From Rhynchopus sp. YZ270_cl-10 (lineage: Eukaryota > Euglenozoa > Diplonemea > Diplonemida > Diplonemidae): 64,000 nucleotides of DNA. Positions 1-11,388 of this stretch are shown in pieces; within the stretch, counting starts at the first letter, position 1; the number at the start of each line of letters is the position of its first letter. Location: contig OZ037884.1 in the NCBI GenBank assembly GCA_964035575.1, positions 806,001 through 870,000 of the forward strand, in the 5' to 3' direction. The position numbers and the translations under genes are program-made. Below the pieces are notes generated by a model. That model saw nothing but the letters and a program-made list of their open reading frames with translations, did not search any database and was not told the DNA's origin.

Positions 1-472
1 TTTGGAACAACAACAATTTTTCCACGTTGTTGCATTTTGGCCAGGCATGCTCTTGAAAGCATGACAATTTGATTGCGTATGGACAAAGCAAATAACCAAG
101 TATGAATTCTGAGTTGAAATGTGAGAGATGTTGTGGGAAGGGGAGTTCGCTCCTTTCAACGATGACCTCGTTGTTCTTCAATAGGCATGTCTTAACCGAC
201 CACATAAATAAAATTGTGCCGGCCTCGAAGGATTCTAAGCAAACCCGCGTGGTAGCTAAACACTGACTCTCTCTCAATTCAACAAAGAAGGAATACTTGG
301 TAATTTGTGGAGCACCCGTGCATGAAAATTGTAAAACTTTGCGCCCCACGTTGCCCCAGAACACGGCTTCCTTTGTAACCGGTTCTGGCCCAACGTGGAC
401 TGCCTGTTCACCCTTTCCGGGTGGCTGGTGGTTTCTGGCATCAATTTTTGGGCTCCGGCTCGGTTAGGCATT

Positions 473-785
473 TTAGGGCAATAAAACAAGTCATACCACC
501 ATACCATGGGGCCCCAAGAGTGCCCCAGCCAAAGTGGCCTGACTTGTTGCCCTAAAATAAGTTCAGACTTACCCTAAAAATAAGTTCAGACTTGCCCTAA
601 AAAAGTTCAGACTTGCCCTAAAAAAGTTCAGACTTGCCCTAAAAAAAGTGTTTGCCCTAAAAATAAGTTCAGACTTGCCCTAAAAACACTTTTAGGGCAA
701 GTCTGAACTTATTTTCGGGCAAGTCTGAACTTTTTCATAGGGCAAGTCTGAACTTTTTCAAAATAGGGTAGGGTAAGTCTGACTA
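473..785. repeat. Inverted tandem repeat of an AAGTTCAGACTTGCCCTAAA unit
   Basis: About five copies of the unit AAGTTCAGACTTGCCCTAAA run from about 550 to 685. They then turn round about a centre near 690 and continue as the reverse complement to about 785. Just upstream, TTTTAGGGCA near 473 and TGCCCTAAAA near 547 form a second hairpin of the same motif. The whole block can fold on itself and looks like a foldback or minisatellite remnant. No coding frame is carried. Confidence 0.75.
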
Positions 786-966
786 TCTCCCTTTTTTTTT
801 TTTTTTTTTTTGCTTTTGTTTTTGTGCGTAACGTTAGGATCTTAGTGTAGAGTACCAATCCCCGATTCGTCCCATTCCTCGCACCCACTTTTTTTGAAAA
901 AATGTTTCTATTTTCCGTCTGGCAACCTATTCCTCCCTCTTTTAAGGGAGAATGAAACAAAAAAAG

Positions 967-1013
967 TATAGTGGAGCACACTCTAGGGTGGCTACACTAT
1001 TACAACCAAGTTT
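967..1013 (+). repeat. Dispersed repeat V (TAGTGGAGCACACTC family), copy 1
   Basis: A 47-bp motif beginning TAGTGGAGCACACTC and ending CAACCAAGTTTTC. Matching copies lie at 9758-9808 and 48699-48747 on the same strand, and at 50821-50865 on the opposite strand inside a Harbinger-like element. Its function is unknown. Four separated copies in unrelated flanks indicate a dispersed repeat. Confidence 0.65.
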
Positions 1014-1386
1014 TCAAAAAAAAAAAAAACCTCCAAACATACCGCCCCTTCCTCCTCAAAACACACAACAAAAAAAAAGGGGGGGCAAAAAGCACACCGC
1101 GAACAGAGAATAGCTGATTGTCATCAATCACTACTATTCCCACCCTCCTCTCCTTTCCTCCTTTTAACGCAACCGACAGAACGTTGCAGTAAAAACCCTC
1201 CTCCCCTCTCCCCCCCCCCAAAAAAAAAAAAGAACTACAGAAACAAAAAGCGCCAAAAAAAAAAAAAAGTGACATTTTTTTTTAACAACACCTCCACCCC
1301 TCTTCTTCAGTTATCCTCACTCTCACTCTCTCTACCCTTCACAGAATTATTCTATTGATAAAAACACAGCAAAAAGACAAAAAAAA

Positions 1387-4300
1387 ATGTTACAATTCGC
1401 TGCGCTTTGCGCACAGGTTGTTTGCGCCTCAGTAGGCAATGCACCGGTGTTGGAGGGGTACGATGTGGATGTCGTGCAGGGTGACATCACTGTGCCACGT
1501 GGTACTGGGGGACGTGATGCACATGGACTTGGTGCTGCGCGGTGGGCAGACGACGCGCGCCGTCTCTTCCCTCTGGGCCAAGTGAACTACTACATCGAGA
1601 CGGAGTTCGTTCTTGTCTCCGGGCTTGCCGCACTCACAGACGACGAACCCCGCATCTTCGCAGCCATCGCGGACTACGAGGCGAAGACGTGCATCCGCTT
1701 CTCCCGCTGTGCCGACGAAGCCTCCTGCGGCAAGCCCTACATCAAATTCATTGCAAGCACCTCCTGCCGCTCCCCCGTCGGCACCTGGACAGACAACGTC
1801 AACCTTGTTGAGTTGGACCCCAACTGCCAGACTGGGTCTACCATTCACGAGATTGGACACTCCCTGGGGCTTGGGCACGAACAGACCCGGAAGGATCGCG
1901 ACGAATACGTCATTGTGCACTTCGAGAACATCCAGGACGGAGCAGAGGGGAACTTCGACAAGGACACCGAGCGTGATGTGGGGCCGTACGACTACAACTC
2001 CATCATGCACTACTCCGCCACGACCTTCGCCAAGCCCGGCACCGTTGCCATCGTTGCCCCCGTCTCCATCGGCAACAGACAGGCCTTGTCCGACGGTGAC
2101 GTTGCCGCCCTGCAGTTCATGTACAACGAATGCTCTGCTTCATGGGCACGCCCCACCTGCGTTGCCTCCGTGGAGGCAGGCCAGACGCACGTCATCCCGC
2201 ACTCGAAGGAATGGGATATGGAGTTCAACGCACTCTTCGGGTCGGATATGACGGTTACCTACGCAGGGACCACGGCGCCCGGTGCGCAGTTTGACGCTGC
2301 ATCCGGGTCGTCGATTGGGTCCACAGGGTTCGCAGGGATGCGCTACACGCCGTCTGCGGCAGACGCAGGCCAGACCTTTGTGCTGAGCGCCACCTTCTCT
2401 GGAGGCGGTGTGTCCGAGACGTGCTCTGTGTCCGTCCACGTTGCTGCGTCGACCACCGTCTGCTTTGGTATTGGCGGAGACCAGGCAAACGTCTGCAGCG
2501 GGCACGGAACCTGTGTGGACGATCCGCTCACACCATGTGACTGCGACTTTGGCCACGTAGGACCGACGTGTGCAGTTGCGACTGTGTGCCCTGCAAACAA
2601 CTTCGCCAGCTTCGACGCCAACACAGGAGACTGGTCTGGAGGATCCGTGGACTCTTCCTTCAAGGCGGAGGGTGCGGCGAGCATGCGTATCAATTCGCGC
2701 GCATCGCTTTCCCTTGGTGCGCTGACGCAGCCCGAGCTTGTCACCTTCCACATCGCAGCAGACTCTGGCTCTGGCGCGAGTGTTGAGTTCTATGCAGGCT
2801 CGACGAGATGCTTCAACTTCTGGCGTGCGGACAGCCTCAACAAATGGATTGTGACGAACCTTGTGAGCAGCGTGCTCTTTGACACTAACCAGTTCTTCAA
2901 GGCGGAGCTCTCCCTTGACTGGGTTGGTCTGGCCGCACAGCTGACCGTCGACGGACAGGTGGTCGGCACTGCGTCCATGCCGGCTGGATGCTCTGGTGGG
3001 TTCGACTCAGTGAGCATGCGAGGCCCTGCCTGGGTGGACGACTTCCGTGTGTGGTGCTCTGGGTACCTGCAGATGTCGGGCTCGCTGCTTGGGGGTGTTT
3101 CCATCACGGAGACGGATCTGAGGGCAGGAGGGAAGACGCTGACGCTTGCGCTTGCAGGGAGCTCTGTTGCGTGGGCGACGACGGAGCGTGCGGTGATTGA
3201 TGCGCTTGTGGCAGACAACAACGAGGGGGCAGGGTGGAACGCTCTGCGCAACTCGCTCATCCACGAGGCAGACGTCACCATCACGTCCTCCAAGATCACC
3301 ATCGGCCCCCTGCGTGCCAACGCCGCCTTCACCTCCGTGCAGGGCAGCACCGTCACCGTCGGCCTCGCTGCCAGCATGTTCTCCACAGGCTCGCTCCCCC
3401 TCATTCTGGGCAAGCAGTCGTTCGACATTCAAGGCTCCTGTGCGGCAAGCGGCATCTTCACATTCGACAACGCAGCCGACGTCACCGAGTCGCAGTTCCG
3501 AGTCAGCACCACCGTCAAGGCAGTTGGTGCAGGCTCGCTTGAGTTCGTAGACCCACGCTTCACCATCGAGCGCACTGTGGACAACATCCAGGCAGCAGAG
3601 TACTCTGCATACGTCCGCATCGGTGCAAGCAACTCGCAGCTCAACGTCCTCGTCAACTTCCCAGGGGGAGAGATCCACCTGATCTACGGAGTGGGGACAC
3701 GTGTCTACCTGGGTACCGGAGGGGGCAGCTTCTCGTCTGTGGGCGGCAGCATCTCGACGGGCACGTTCCAGCTGCTGGTGATCGAAATGGACTGGACAGC
3801 GCACACCTACACCCTCAAGATTGACGGTACCGTGTTCGCGTCAGGGCGGGCCATGCCAGATGGAATGGAGTTTGTGTCCAGCGTCTCGTTCTACTCGCAG
3901 GTCGCGAACACCTTTGTCGACGACGTGCGTCTCACGTGCCCCACACCGGCGGCACCCGTACCAGCAACCAACCCGCCGGCCACGAACCCACCTGCCACAA
4001 ACCCGCCAGCAACCAACCCTCCGGCAACCAACCCACCTGCCACAAACCCGCCAGCGACCAACCCGCCAGCAACCAACCCACCTGCAACCAACCCGCCAGC
4101 GACCAACCCTCCGGCAACCAACCCTCCGGCCACGAACCCGCCAGCGACCAACCCTCCGGCAACCAACCCGCCGGCAACCAACCCTCCGGCCACGAACCCG
4201 CCAGCGACCAACCCTCCGGCAACCAACCCTCCGGCCACGAACCCGCCAGCGACCAACCCTCCGGCAACCAACCCACCTGCCACAAACCCGCCAGCAACCA

Positions 4301-5811
4301 ACCCACCTGCAACCAACCCGCCGGCCACGAACCCGCCAGCAACCAACCCACCTGCAACCAACCCGCCAGCGACCAACCCTCCGGCAACCAACCCACCTGC
4401 CACCAACCCTCCGGCCACGAACCCGCCAGCGACCAACCCTCCGGCAACCAACCCACCTGCCACAAACCCGCCGGCAACCAACCCGCCAGCGACCAACCCA
4501 CCTGCAACCAACCCGCCAGCGACCAACCCTCCGGCAACCAACCCACCTGCCACAAACCCGCCAGCAACCAACCCACCTGCAACCAACCCGCCGGCCACGA
4601 ACCCGCCAGCAACCAACCCACCTGCAACCAACCCGCCAGCGACCAACCCTCCGGCAACCAACCCACCTGCCACCAACCCTCCGGCCACGAACCCGCCAGC
4701 GACCAACCCTCCGGCAACCAACCCACCTGCCACAAACCCGCCGGCAACCAACCCGCCAGCGACCAACCCACCTGCCACCAACCCGCCGGCCACGAACCCG
4801 CCAGCGACCAACCCACCTGCCACCAACCCGCCGGCCACGAACCCGCCAGCAACCAACCCTCCGGCAACCAACCCACCTGCCACCAACCCGCCGGCAACGA
4901 ACCCGCCAGCGACCAACCCACCTGCCACCAACCCGCCGGCCACGAACCCGCCAGCGACCAACCCGCCGGCAACCAACCCGCCAGCAACCAACCCTCCGGC
5001 AACCAACCCACCTGCCACCAACCCTCCGGCCACACCTGCCACGAACCCGCCGGCAACCAACCCGCCGGCCACAAACCCGCCAGCGACCAACCCACCTGCA
5101 ACCAACCCGCCAGCAACCAACCCGCCGGCAACCAACCCGCCGGCAACCAACCCACCTGCCACAAACCCGCCAGCGACCAACCCGCCGGCAACCAACCCGC
5201 CAGCAACCAACCCACCTGCAACCAACCCGCCGGCAACCAACCCACCTGCCACAAACCCGCCAGCGACCAACCCGCCGGCAACCAACCCGCCAGCAACCAA
5301 CCCACCTGCAACCAACCCGCCGGCAACCAACCCACCTGCCACAAACCCGCCAGCGACCAACCCGCCGGCAACCAACCCGCCAGCAACCAACCCACCTGCA
5401 ACCAACCCGCCGGCAACCAACCCACCTGCCACAAACCCGCCAGCAACCAACCCGCCAGCGACCAACCCGCCGGCCACAAACCCGCCAGCGACCAACCCGC
5501 CGGCAACCAACCCGCCAGCAACCAACCCTCCGGCAACCAACCCACCTGCCACAAACCCGCCAGCGACCAACCCACCTGCCACAAACCCGCCGGCAACCAA
5601 CCCGCCAGCGACCAACCCGCCTTCCACAGGATCGCCGCACCACTGTACCGACAAGACGTTCTCGAGCGGGTACAGGTGGTTCGACATTGACGGGTACAAG
5701 TACAACTGCAACTGGTACGCGCGCCGTGGACGCTGTGCTGCTTATGGACACAGCTACAGGAACGTGTACACGGCCAACGAGGCGTGCTGCTGTTGTGGCG
5801 GGGGGAACTAG
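1387..5811 (+). CDS. Gene 1: secreted astacin metalloprotease with TNPPA stalk
   Basis: An intronless 1,474-residue protein. A hydrophobic N-terminus (about 1-19, ending near ASVGNA) is a likely signal peptide. An astacin (M12A) catalytic domain spans about 50-242, with the zinc motif HEIGHSLGLGHEQ from H154 and the Met-turn SIMHY at 205-209. All ligand positions are present, so activity is expected. It continues with a beta-sandwich (about 243-350), an EGF-like domain (about 358-395), a LamG-like domain (about 398-558), a GGKTLTL/GWNAL beta module (about 561-685), a second LamG-like domain (about 686-850), about 550 residues of ATNPP repeats, and a Cys-rich knot with seven Cys ending CCCCGGGN. 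The knot resembles ShK-like tails of protist secreted proteins. There is no transmembrane segment, unlike genes 2-4, so it is probably soluble or wall-bound. No prodomain Cys switch was recognised. Confidence 0.9.
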   Translation: MLQFAALCAQVVCASVGNAPVLEGYDVDVVQGDITVPRGTGGRDAHGLGAARWADDARRLFPLGQVNYYIETEFVLVSGLAALTDDEPRIFAAIADYEAKTCIRFSRCADEASCGKPYIKFIASTSCRSPVGTWTDNVNLVELDPNCQTGSTIHEIGHSLGLGHEQTRKDRDEYVIVHFENIQDGAEGNFDKDTERDVGPYDYNSIMHYSATTFAKPGTVAIVAPVSIGNRQALSDGDVAALQFMYNECSASWARPTCVASVEAGQTHVIPHSKEWDMEFNALFGSDMTVTYAGTTAPGAQFDAASGSSIGSTGFAGMRYTPSAADAGQTFVLSATFSGGGVSETCSVSVHVAASTTVCFGIGGDQANVCSGHGTCVDDPLTPCDCDFGHVGPTCAVATVCPANNFASFDANTGDWSGGSVDSSFKAEGAASMRINSRASLSLGALTQPELVTFHIAADSGSGASVEFYAGSTRCFNFWRADSLNKWIVTNLVSSVLFDTNQFFKAELSLDWVGLAAQLTVDGQVVGTASMPAGCSGGFDSVSMRGPAWVDDFRVWCSGYLQMSGSLLGGVSITETDLRAGGKTLTLALAGSSVAWATTERAVIDALVADNNEGAGWNALRNSLIHEADVTITSSKITIGPLRANAAFTSVQGSTVTVGLAASMFSTGSLPLILGKQSFDIQGSCAASGIFTFDNAADVTESQFRVSTTVKAVGAGSLEFVDPRFTIERTVDNIQAAEYSAYVRIGASNSQLNVLVNFPGGEIHLIYGVGTRVYLGTGGGSFSSVGGSISTGTFQLLVIEMDWTAHTYTLKIDGTVFASGRAMPDGMEFVSSVSFYSQVANTFVDDVRLTCPTPAAPVPATNPPATNPPATNPPATNPPATNPPATNPPATNPPATNPPATNPPATNPPATNPPATNPPATNPPATNPPATNPPATNPPATNPPATNPPATNPPATNPPATNPPATNPPATNPPATNPPATNPPATNPPATNPPATNPPATNPPATNPPATNPPATNPPATNPPATNPPATNPPATNPPATNPPATNPPATNPPATNPPATNPPATNPPATNPPATNPPATNPPATNPPATNPPATNPPATNPPATNPPATNPPATNPPATNPPATNPPATNPPATNPPATNPPATNPPATNPPATNPPATNPPATNPPATNPPATNPPATNPPATNPPATNPPATNPPATNPPATNPPATNPPATPATNPPATNPPATNPPATNPPATNPPATNPPATNPPATNPPATNPPATNPPATNPPATNPPATNPPATNPPATNPPATNPPATNPPATNPPATNPPATNPPATNPPATNPPATNPPATNPPATNPPATNPPATNPPATNPPATNPPATNPPATNPPATNPPATNPPATNPPATNPPATNPPATNPPATNPPATNPPSTGSPHHCTDKTFSSGYRWFDIDGYKYNCNWYARRGRCAAYGHSYRNVYTANEACCCCGGGN
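3958..5622 (+). repeat. 15-bp coding minisatellite (ATNPP)n in gene 1
   Basis: About 110 tandem 15-base units encode Ala-Thr-Asn-Pro-Pro. One unit near 5030 lacks two residues (reads ATP). Higher-order structure is visible: an 18-unit, 270-bp block starting near 4251 recurs from 4521, and a 90-bp block recurs at 5161, 5251 and 5341. Because the unit is a multiple of three without stops, other frames on both strands stay open; those are not genes. The product is expected to be an extended, O-glycosylated stalk. Confidence 0.92.
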
Positions 5812-6701
5812 AGTCTCTCTCTCTAGGCTGATGACTGCGCTTGGTTTGCCTGCCACCTATCGTTGTATTGATGCGCACCGTCCGTTCACCCAAATGCCAC
5901 GAGGGATGTTCTATCTGGGTCCCAGTGTGCTCTACGTGAACCTATTGCCTTTTTGTGTGCATAAAAGTAACCCACCCGCCGGATAAGCACAACGCAGATA
6001 TTAGCGCAGGGAACTTCCCTTCCCTTCAAAATTGATTTTTTTTTTCTCTTCTTTATTACATACCCGTGAGGGACATTTATCAACGTTTTCCTTCACTTTT
6101 CAATCTTATTTTGTTTCAAAAAAAAAAACTTCCGGTTTGACAGCTTTGGGGTGAGTTGGTTATTTACGAATCTCACCCGAGCTTTACATACCACACACAC
6201 TTTTTCTTGATTTTAGTTTTCCCTTTTTTTCTTCCCGTTTTTTTTTTTTTTTTTTTTGTTTTTGTTTTAATCGTTTCACACAGGTGTGTGCGGACCGATA
6301 GCATACAGTCTTTATCCACAACAATTTCTTTGACACAAAGACTACGCTGTTTTTTTTTTTTTGCCGCCACTTTGCTGCACACCCACCCTATCCGGGATTC
6401 CCCTCTATTCTCCCCTGCCCCCTTGAGAACATCGCAAATTAGAAGAACATAAGTGCACAAAATAGGGCATTTTGGGAGGTCTTTTGCACAAATATTTTTT
6501 TTTTGTGTGAAAAAATCTGCCTCAATTCGATGTTCCTAGCAAAAAAAAACAAAGCAACAACAATCCATTGGCAACACATCGGCTGCTGTTAGCCTCACAT
6601 AGCGGAGGCTGGCTGTGGCAGTAATCCTGATGTCAAGTAGTTTCCCACACCCGCGTCCTTTTTTGGAGACGCGTGAGTGTCATTATATTATCAACAAAAA
6701 C
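5812..6701. other. Intergenic, AT-rich
   Basis: Downstream region of gene 1. Long T runs (near 6240 and 6348) and A runs are present. I see no gene, no convincing terminator motif and no target-duplicated element before the hAT-like element at 6702. Confidence 0.5.
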
Positions 6702-7447
6702 CAGGGTTTCCGCCAAGGGGGACCGGGGGGGACCATGGTCCCCCCCAATATTTTTCCCAGAAAAATCCGGATTTTTACAGGGGTTTGGGGGGGGACCATG
6801 GACCCCCCCAAGAAAAATGGGTTTTGGAGGTTGTAGATGACCCCCCGTGGTCATGTGACCCCACCGTGCAGAGCATTTGACTCGCTGTGTCAAAAGGAAT
6901 GGAAGAAAAGGGGATGGCGAACTCTAAAAAAATAAAAAAGTAGCGTACCGTGCGCCTGCGGCGCTGTGTTGCTGGCTCTTTGATGTTGATATTATTGATA
7001 CCATTGATACTTCCGAGCATTGCCCCTTTTAAAAGGAGGCTGACGAGTACATTCACTTTCATTACATGTTCCAACTGCAGCACTGCAATCACTGTGTGGC
7101 GCCATACAAGGAAAAAAGCAAATACCATCACCCTCCACTCTCACAAGACCCCTTACCTACCTCTACCAGACAACGCGGCTGTGAAGCTTAGCACGGCTAT
7201 CAAACCTGGTGCTAAAAAGCCTGGCGCAAAAAAGTTGTGCCAAAGCTGGCAGAGCAGACTTGTCTTTGCTGTCAAGAAGGAGACTCCCACGGTTGTCACA
7301 CCCTTCGCCTCTCCACTCTGTGGCCTGCAGGGAGGCGCGCGCGAAGCGCGCGACGACCGCTATTGCGGGGAGAAAAAAATTTTTTTGGGGGGTCTTTTTG
7401 ATGGTCCCCCCCAATTTCTGAAACCCCAAATCCTGGCGGAAACCCTG
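6702..7447. mobile_element. hAT-like non-autonomous element
   Basis: The ends are inverted copies of CAGGGTTTCCGCC, a hAT-type terminus. Subterminal sequence is also inverted: a GGGGGGACCATGG stretch on the left matches a G-rich GGTCCCCCC stretch on the right. The direct repeat AAAACCAG lies at both edges (6697-6704 and 7448-7455), although on the left it overlaps the first bases of the terminus, so the exact edge is uncertain. The interior has no recognisable transposase. Confidence 0.65.
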
Positions 7448-9175
7448 AAAACCAGTGACTCCGCTAGGTACTAAAGTTCTGTTGATTGTCAACAGAACTT
7501 TTTGAAAATGGGGGGAAAAAAAAAAAAAAAAAAGTTCTGCTGAGTGGTTCAGACCTGTTCTACCTGTCAAAAAAGCTCAGGAGAAGAAAATATGGAGAGG
7601 TGAGTGCTCAAACGTCCCAAAAAAGTCAAAATCGGGCGTTGTAAAAAAAAAAAAGTTGCGTACCGTGCGCCTGCGGCGCAAGCATGTACCCCACCACGTG
7701 GATCATCAACAGAACATTTTCAAAATCGGAAATCCTAGCGGAGAGCCTGCCTGAAAACGCAAAAAAAAAAAAAAAAAAAAAAATGTCCACTTCTCCCGAC
7801 ATCTCCCCGCCCTCTTTGGTGTATGTACGTCCTGACGTACGTTCTTTTTTTTGAAAACACCCAGTCCCAGACCTTTCAATTTTACCCCTCGTCGTGTCAA
7901 AAGTATCGTTTTTTTTTTCATTGTGCTCGAATAAAAACTTGCATGTGTCCGTGCGTTTTTATAAAAATAAGATTTCTTTTTTTCTCCTCGCTTCTTTAAA
8001 ACTCAACTAAATGCTTTTCTATGAAGCGGAAAGCGTATGTATGTAACGTGAAAAACATTTTTTTTTGTTTATACCTACAAAGCGTAGCTTAAAGGATAAA
8101 TAGTTCCTCCGATACGGTCGTCAATCACCCCCCCTCCAAGGGTAATTGAGCAATCCACGGAAATGTACATCGCGCCCCGTGCCCTGTACATGCGCTTTCG
8201 TTTTTTTTTTCCCTTTTTCTTTTTCGAGGTATTCCACCCTCTGCCACTGTTGTAGTGCCCATAGGGGGGCTGTGAAGGAAATGATTTTGAGTTCTGGTTT
8301 CACTGTTGGCTTACAACGGTGAAACGACAAAAGTAAAACCACAAGGCCAAGTCAATTTTCCTTCAGCGTCGTGTACAGTGCCACAGTGGGGGCCCTTCTC
8401 TTTTTTCCTCAGCCTTAGTCAGGGAATAAATCGTCATCTCAAAAAAGTAACGTACCCAGTCTGAATGACCCTTTGTCATGCTGCAAAAAAAGAAAACAAA
8501 CTTTTTCAAACCCCCTCTGCCTTTCTTGTAGAAGAGTTCAAAGGGGGGTGGGAAAATGGAATACGTGGGTCTCTGGTGAAGGAGAGTACGCTCTGCTGGA
8601 ATATTCTCTGATGGTTAAAGAAACAGTAGAAATCCTCCGGGTTTGATCCTGCTTGTCCACTTGAATGAGCTTTTTTTTTTTTATTGTGCTGTGGACTTCA
8701 TTTCATTGTTTGTTTGTGTTTGTCTTCAAAAAATGTTGTCCTTTTTTTTTTCCATTACAAACAAACAAAACAAAAGCAAAAAAAAAAAGAATAAAAAGAA
8801 GAAAACTCTCTACCGCAACTACGCAACCTTTTCTCTCCTATCCAAAAAATAAAATAAAACAAATCTTTTGAAACGATTCAATTGCTTTCTTTTATTTTTT
8901 TATATTCTTCTTTTTAAAAGCAAAATACGGTTGTTAACCTCCAGGACTACTTTTTTGAAAGCTGTCCAGGTTACACCCTTTTTTTGTATTTTCTTTTTTT
9001 TTTGTCTTTTCTCTCTCTCTCTCTCTTCGGATCACACCCCCCCTTTTTTTTTCAACATAATTATTCGTTTTTTTTCAATTTTATTTTATTCGTGAGATCC
9101 CGTGGACAGTGCAAAAGACTGTTTGCTACAGCGTTCAGTCACACTGCTCCCCGACAGTTTATCAACAAAAAAAAA

Positions 9176-9210
<35 letters not shown>

Positions 9211-9242
9211 CACATACAGGAAGTCTAGGTCCCCTTCCCTCG
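7448..9242. other. Intergenic, with short hairpin and degraded repeat fragments
   Basis: A 12-bp-stem hairpin built on AAGTTCTGTTGA lies at about 7472-7501. The motif GCGTACCGTGCGCCTGCGGC occurs near 7655, also near 6945 and, with one change, near 43889, so it is a dispersed fragment. Long A and T runs fill the rest. No gene can be supported. Confidence 0.45.
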
Positions 9243-9296
9243 GGTAGTGGTGACTGTATTATGATGGGCAATTATCACAATACAGTCACCACCACC
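9243..9296. repeat. Palindromic hairpin repeat
   Basis: GGTGACTGTATT (9249-9260) pairs with AATACAGTCACC (9279-9290) around a short loop. Part of it (ATGATGGGCAATTATCACAA) is closely related to one half of the palindrome at 46597-46710, so both belong to one foldback family. Confidence 0.65.
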
Positions 9297-10965
9297 CCTT
9301 TTCAGGGAAGTGTATCATGAGATACTACCTAAAGAAAAGATCATGGAAGGTATTTAGCTATGGCCCTCCGTTATCCAAAAAAAACCTCCCCATATTATAC
9401 TTTACGAAAACACCTCAGCCTCCTCGACAGGCTGACGTTTTTTTGCTTTTTTTTTAAAAAGAAAGTTGGGAACATTTTTGATTCCTCTTCCTATGCTATT
9501 AATTTGAATGCATATGTTGACATACTTTCTCCCTTCTTCCAAAGTACAAAACCCCTATTCTTTTCAATCTGTGGACGCTCCACACGATGGAGCATATTTT
9601 TTTCCCCCACAGAAACACATACCTCGGGCTTAGGATCATCATTTTCAAACTTTTTTCTCTCTCCCTCTCCAAAAATGAAGGCGAAATATTTCCTTTTAGA
9701 TACCTGATGTGTATCACCGTATACACATTTCATCTATTACAGCAGCTTAGCAGAAGCCCATAGTGGAGCACACTCTAGGGTGGCTACACTAATACAACCA
9801 AGTTTTTAAAAAACACAGTGGAACTTGCACAGGTGGCAACTACACTATTCCAACAATTCTACAAGGAAAAAAAAAAATTGTTGATCCCGATACCTATGCT
9901 ATCAATTTATTGATTGCATCTGTTGAAATACTTTTTTTTTTTGAAAAGTGCAATCCGATGGTGGGGGATTTCCCCCTCTCCTCAACACCTCTTTGTTGGG
10001 AGTTTTGTGCTGTCAAAAAAAAAAAAGAGAGAGAGAGAGAGAGAGAGGGAGAGGCTTAGAAAGAGCTTTCTTTTTTTTTGCGTTGCTCTAATAAATAGCA
10101 CATCTTATTTTTTTTTGAGTATTTTCGAATATCGCACCCGGCCCTGCCTCACAGAAGGGGGGGCCAAAAAAAAAAAAAAATTAGAGGGAGGGGATCAAGG
10201 TGGTCTATGTGTTGTGTTGATTTGTAATTTATTATTCTCATTCTTTCCTGTTTTCCCTCCCAGACTCTTCTCCACTCCACCCCCTCTCCCCCACCCCCCT
10301 TGTTTCTTTTCGGGGAACTTTCATGACAAGAACTATTTTTTTTTTGAGCAAAATAGGGTTTTTTGATTTATTTTTTGAAGGAAAAAGAGAAAAAAAAAGG
10401 GTTGGCAAATCTGGTGTGGCTGAAAACCCAGCTATTTTACCTTCACTGGAAGAACCACAAAAAAAAAAGTGCACATTTTTTTTTTTTTTTGGGGATCGGC
10501 TACACTCAGAATTCGCTGCGTTCCGTCTTGTGTGATGTGCCATTTAGTCGTTACACTAGCGTATCTCCCTTGGTTGGATCTTAAAATGGATTTTTTTAGA
10601 CCGTTTTTTTTTTTTTGTACTTTTGAACTCTGTTGGTTAGACGGGTAGACCATACAGACCAGCTTTCATTGTTTAATTTCAGGTGACTTAAGACACGAGA
10701 GGTTCGGTTCATCTCGCAAACTTTGTAAATTTTTTTTTCCACTCTTCTTTTGTTGTGAACACATTTCGCAAAAAGAGACCAAAGAAAAAAAACTCTCCAA
10801 TTCTCATTTTGTAGTTCTTTCATTGTTGGTTATCCCGAAAACAACACATTTTGTTGTATTTTCTTTTTTTCTGAGTTGTTTTTTTTTTACAAATAAAATG
10901 CACAGCTCCTCCACTCATGGACGGGAAAAGGAGCAAAATGGAGAAGAATCGGGTTCTTTGTGAAG
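9297..10965. other. Intergenic, low complexity
   Basis: It holds copy 2 of repeat V (9758-9808) followed by a degraded second half (GTGGAACTTGCACAGGTGGC, about 9815), a GA dinucleotide run near 10030 and a copy of the Z hairpin family (about 10682-10728, GAGAGGTTCGGTTCATC). Many T, A and C runs are present. No gene is supported. Confidence 0.45.
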
Positions 10966-11080
10966 CCACCTGATTCTTGACTGAAATTTGATGGAGTTTA
11001 GTGGAGTTAAAAGTGGTTTGAAGACCACAAAATACCACAAAACACAACAAAACCACCAAATTTCAGGAAAAATCAGGTGG
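10966..11080. mobile_element. CCACCTGA short element, copy A
   Basis: A 115-bp element with termini CCACCTGATT and AATCAGGTGG in inverted orientation. An inner stem CTGAAATTTG/CAAATTTCAG and a central GTGGT...ACCAC loop are visible. Related elements are at 24107, 34523, 48275 and 51611. It is non-coding and resembles a MITE. Confidence 0.7.
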
Positions 11081-11268
11081 TTAAAAAGAATAATTTTGTC
11101 TGACACACTAATTATCTTTTGTGAATGAGTTTCCTTCTTCTTCTTTTCTTTTCTTTTTTTTTTCTTTTTCCTTACACTCCCGCCAGGTGCATCAGAGCTT
11201 TTCCCTCTCTCTCCCAACTCTCTTCTCTCTTGAAGTATATGCAAACACAGGACTCCATGGGTGTATTT

Positions 11269-11388
11269 TAATGGTGGCAATATTGTGATGGGAGCCCATT
11301 GGAATACGAAAAATACATCACAATACACGTGTATTGTGATGTATTTTGCGTATTCCAATGGGCTCCCAGCACAATATTGCCACCATTA
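11269..11388. mobile_element. 120-bp palindromic MITE with 8-bp target duplication
   Basis: An almost perfect palindrome from TAATGGTGGCAATATTG to its reverse complement, centred on ACACGTGT. It is flanked by exact 8-bp direct repeats GTGTATTT (11261-11268 and 11389-11396). An 8-bp duplication fits hAT-type transposition. Near-perfect arms suggest a recent insertion. Confidence 0.85.

Larger units (their letters stand above)
1..1386. other. Intergenic region upstream of gene 1
   Basis: No convincing coding sequence is visible. The short open frames here are low-complexity and unrelated to any family I recognise. The stretch holds an inverted tandem repeat (473-785), one copy of a dispersed TAGTGGAGCACACTC motif (967-1013) and several A, C and T homopolymer runs. 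The last 60 bases before the gene 1 start are A/C-rich with no obvious TATA box. Confidence 0.6.

Noticed and set aside
3958-5622. CRISPR-like repeat array
   Set aside because: The repeats are in-frame coding units without spacers, inside a eukaryotic protein gene.
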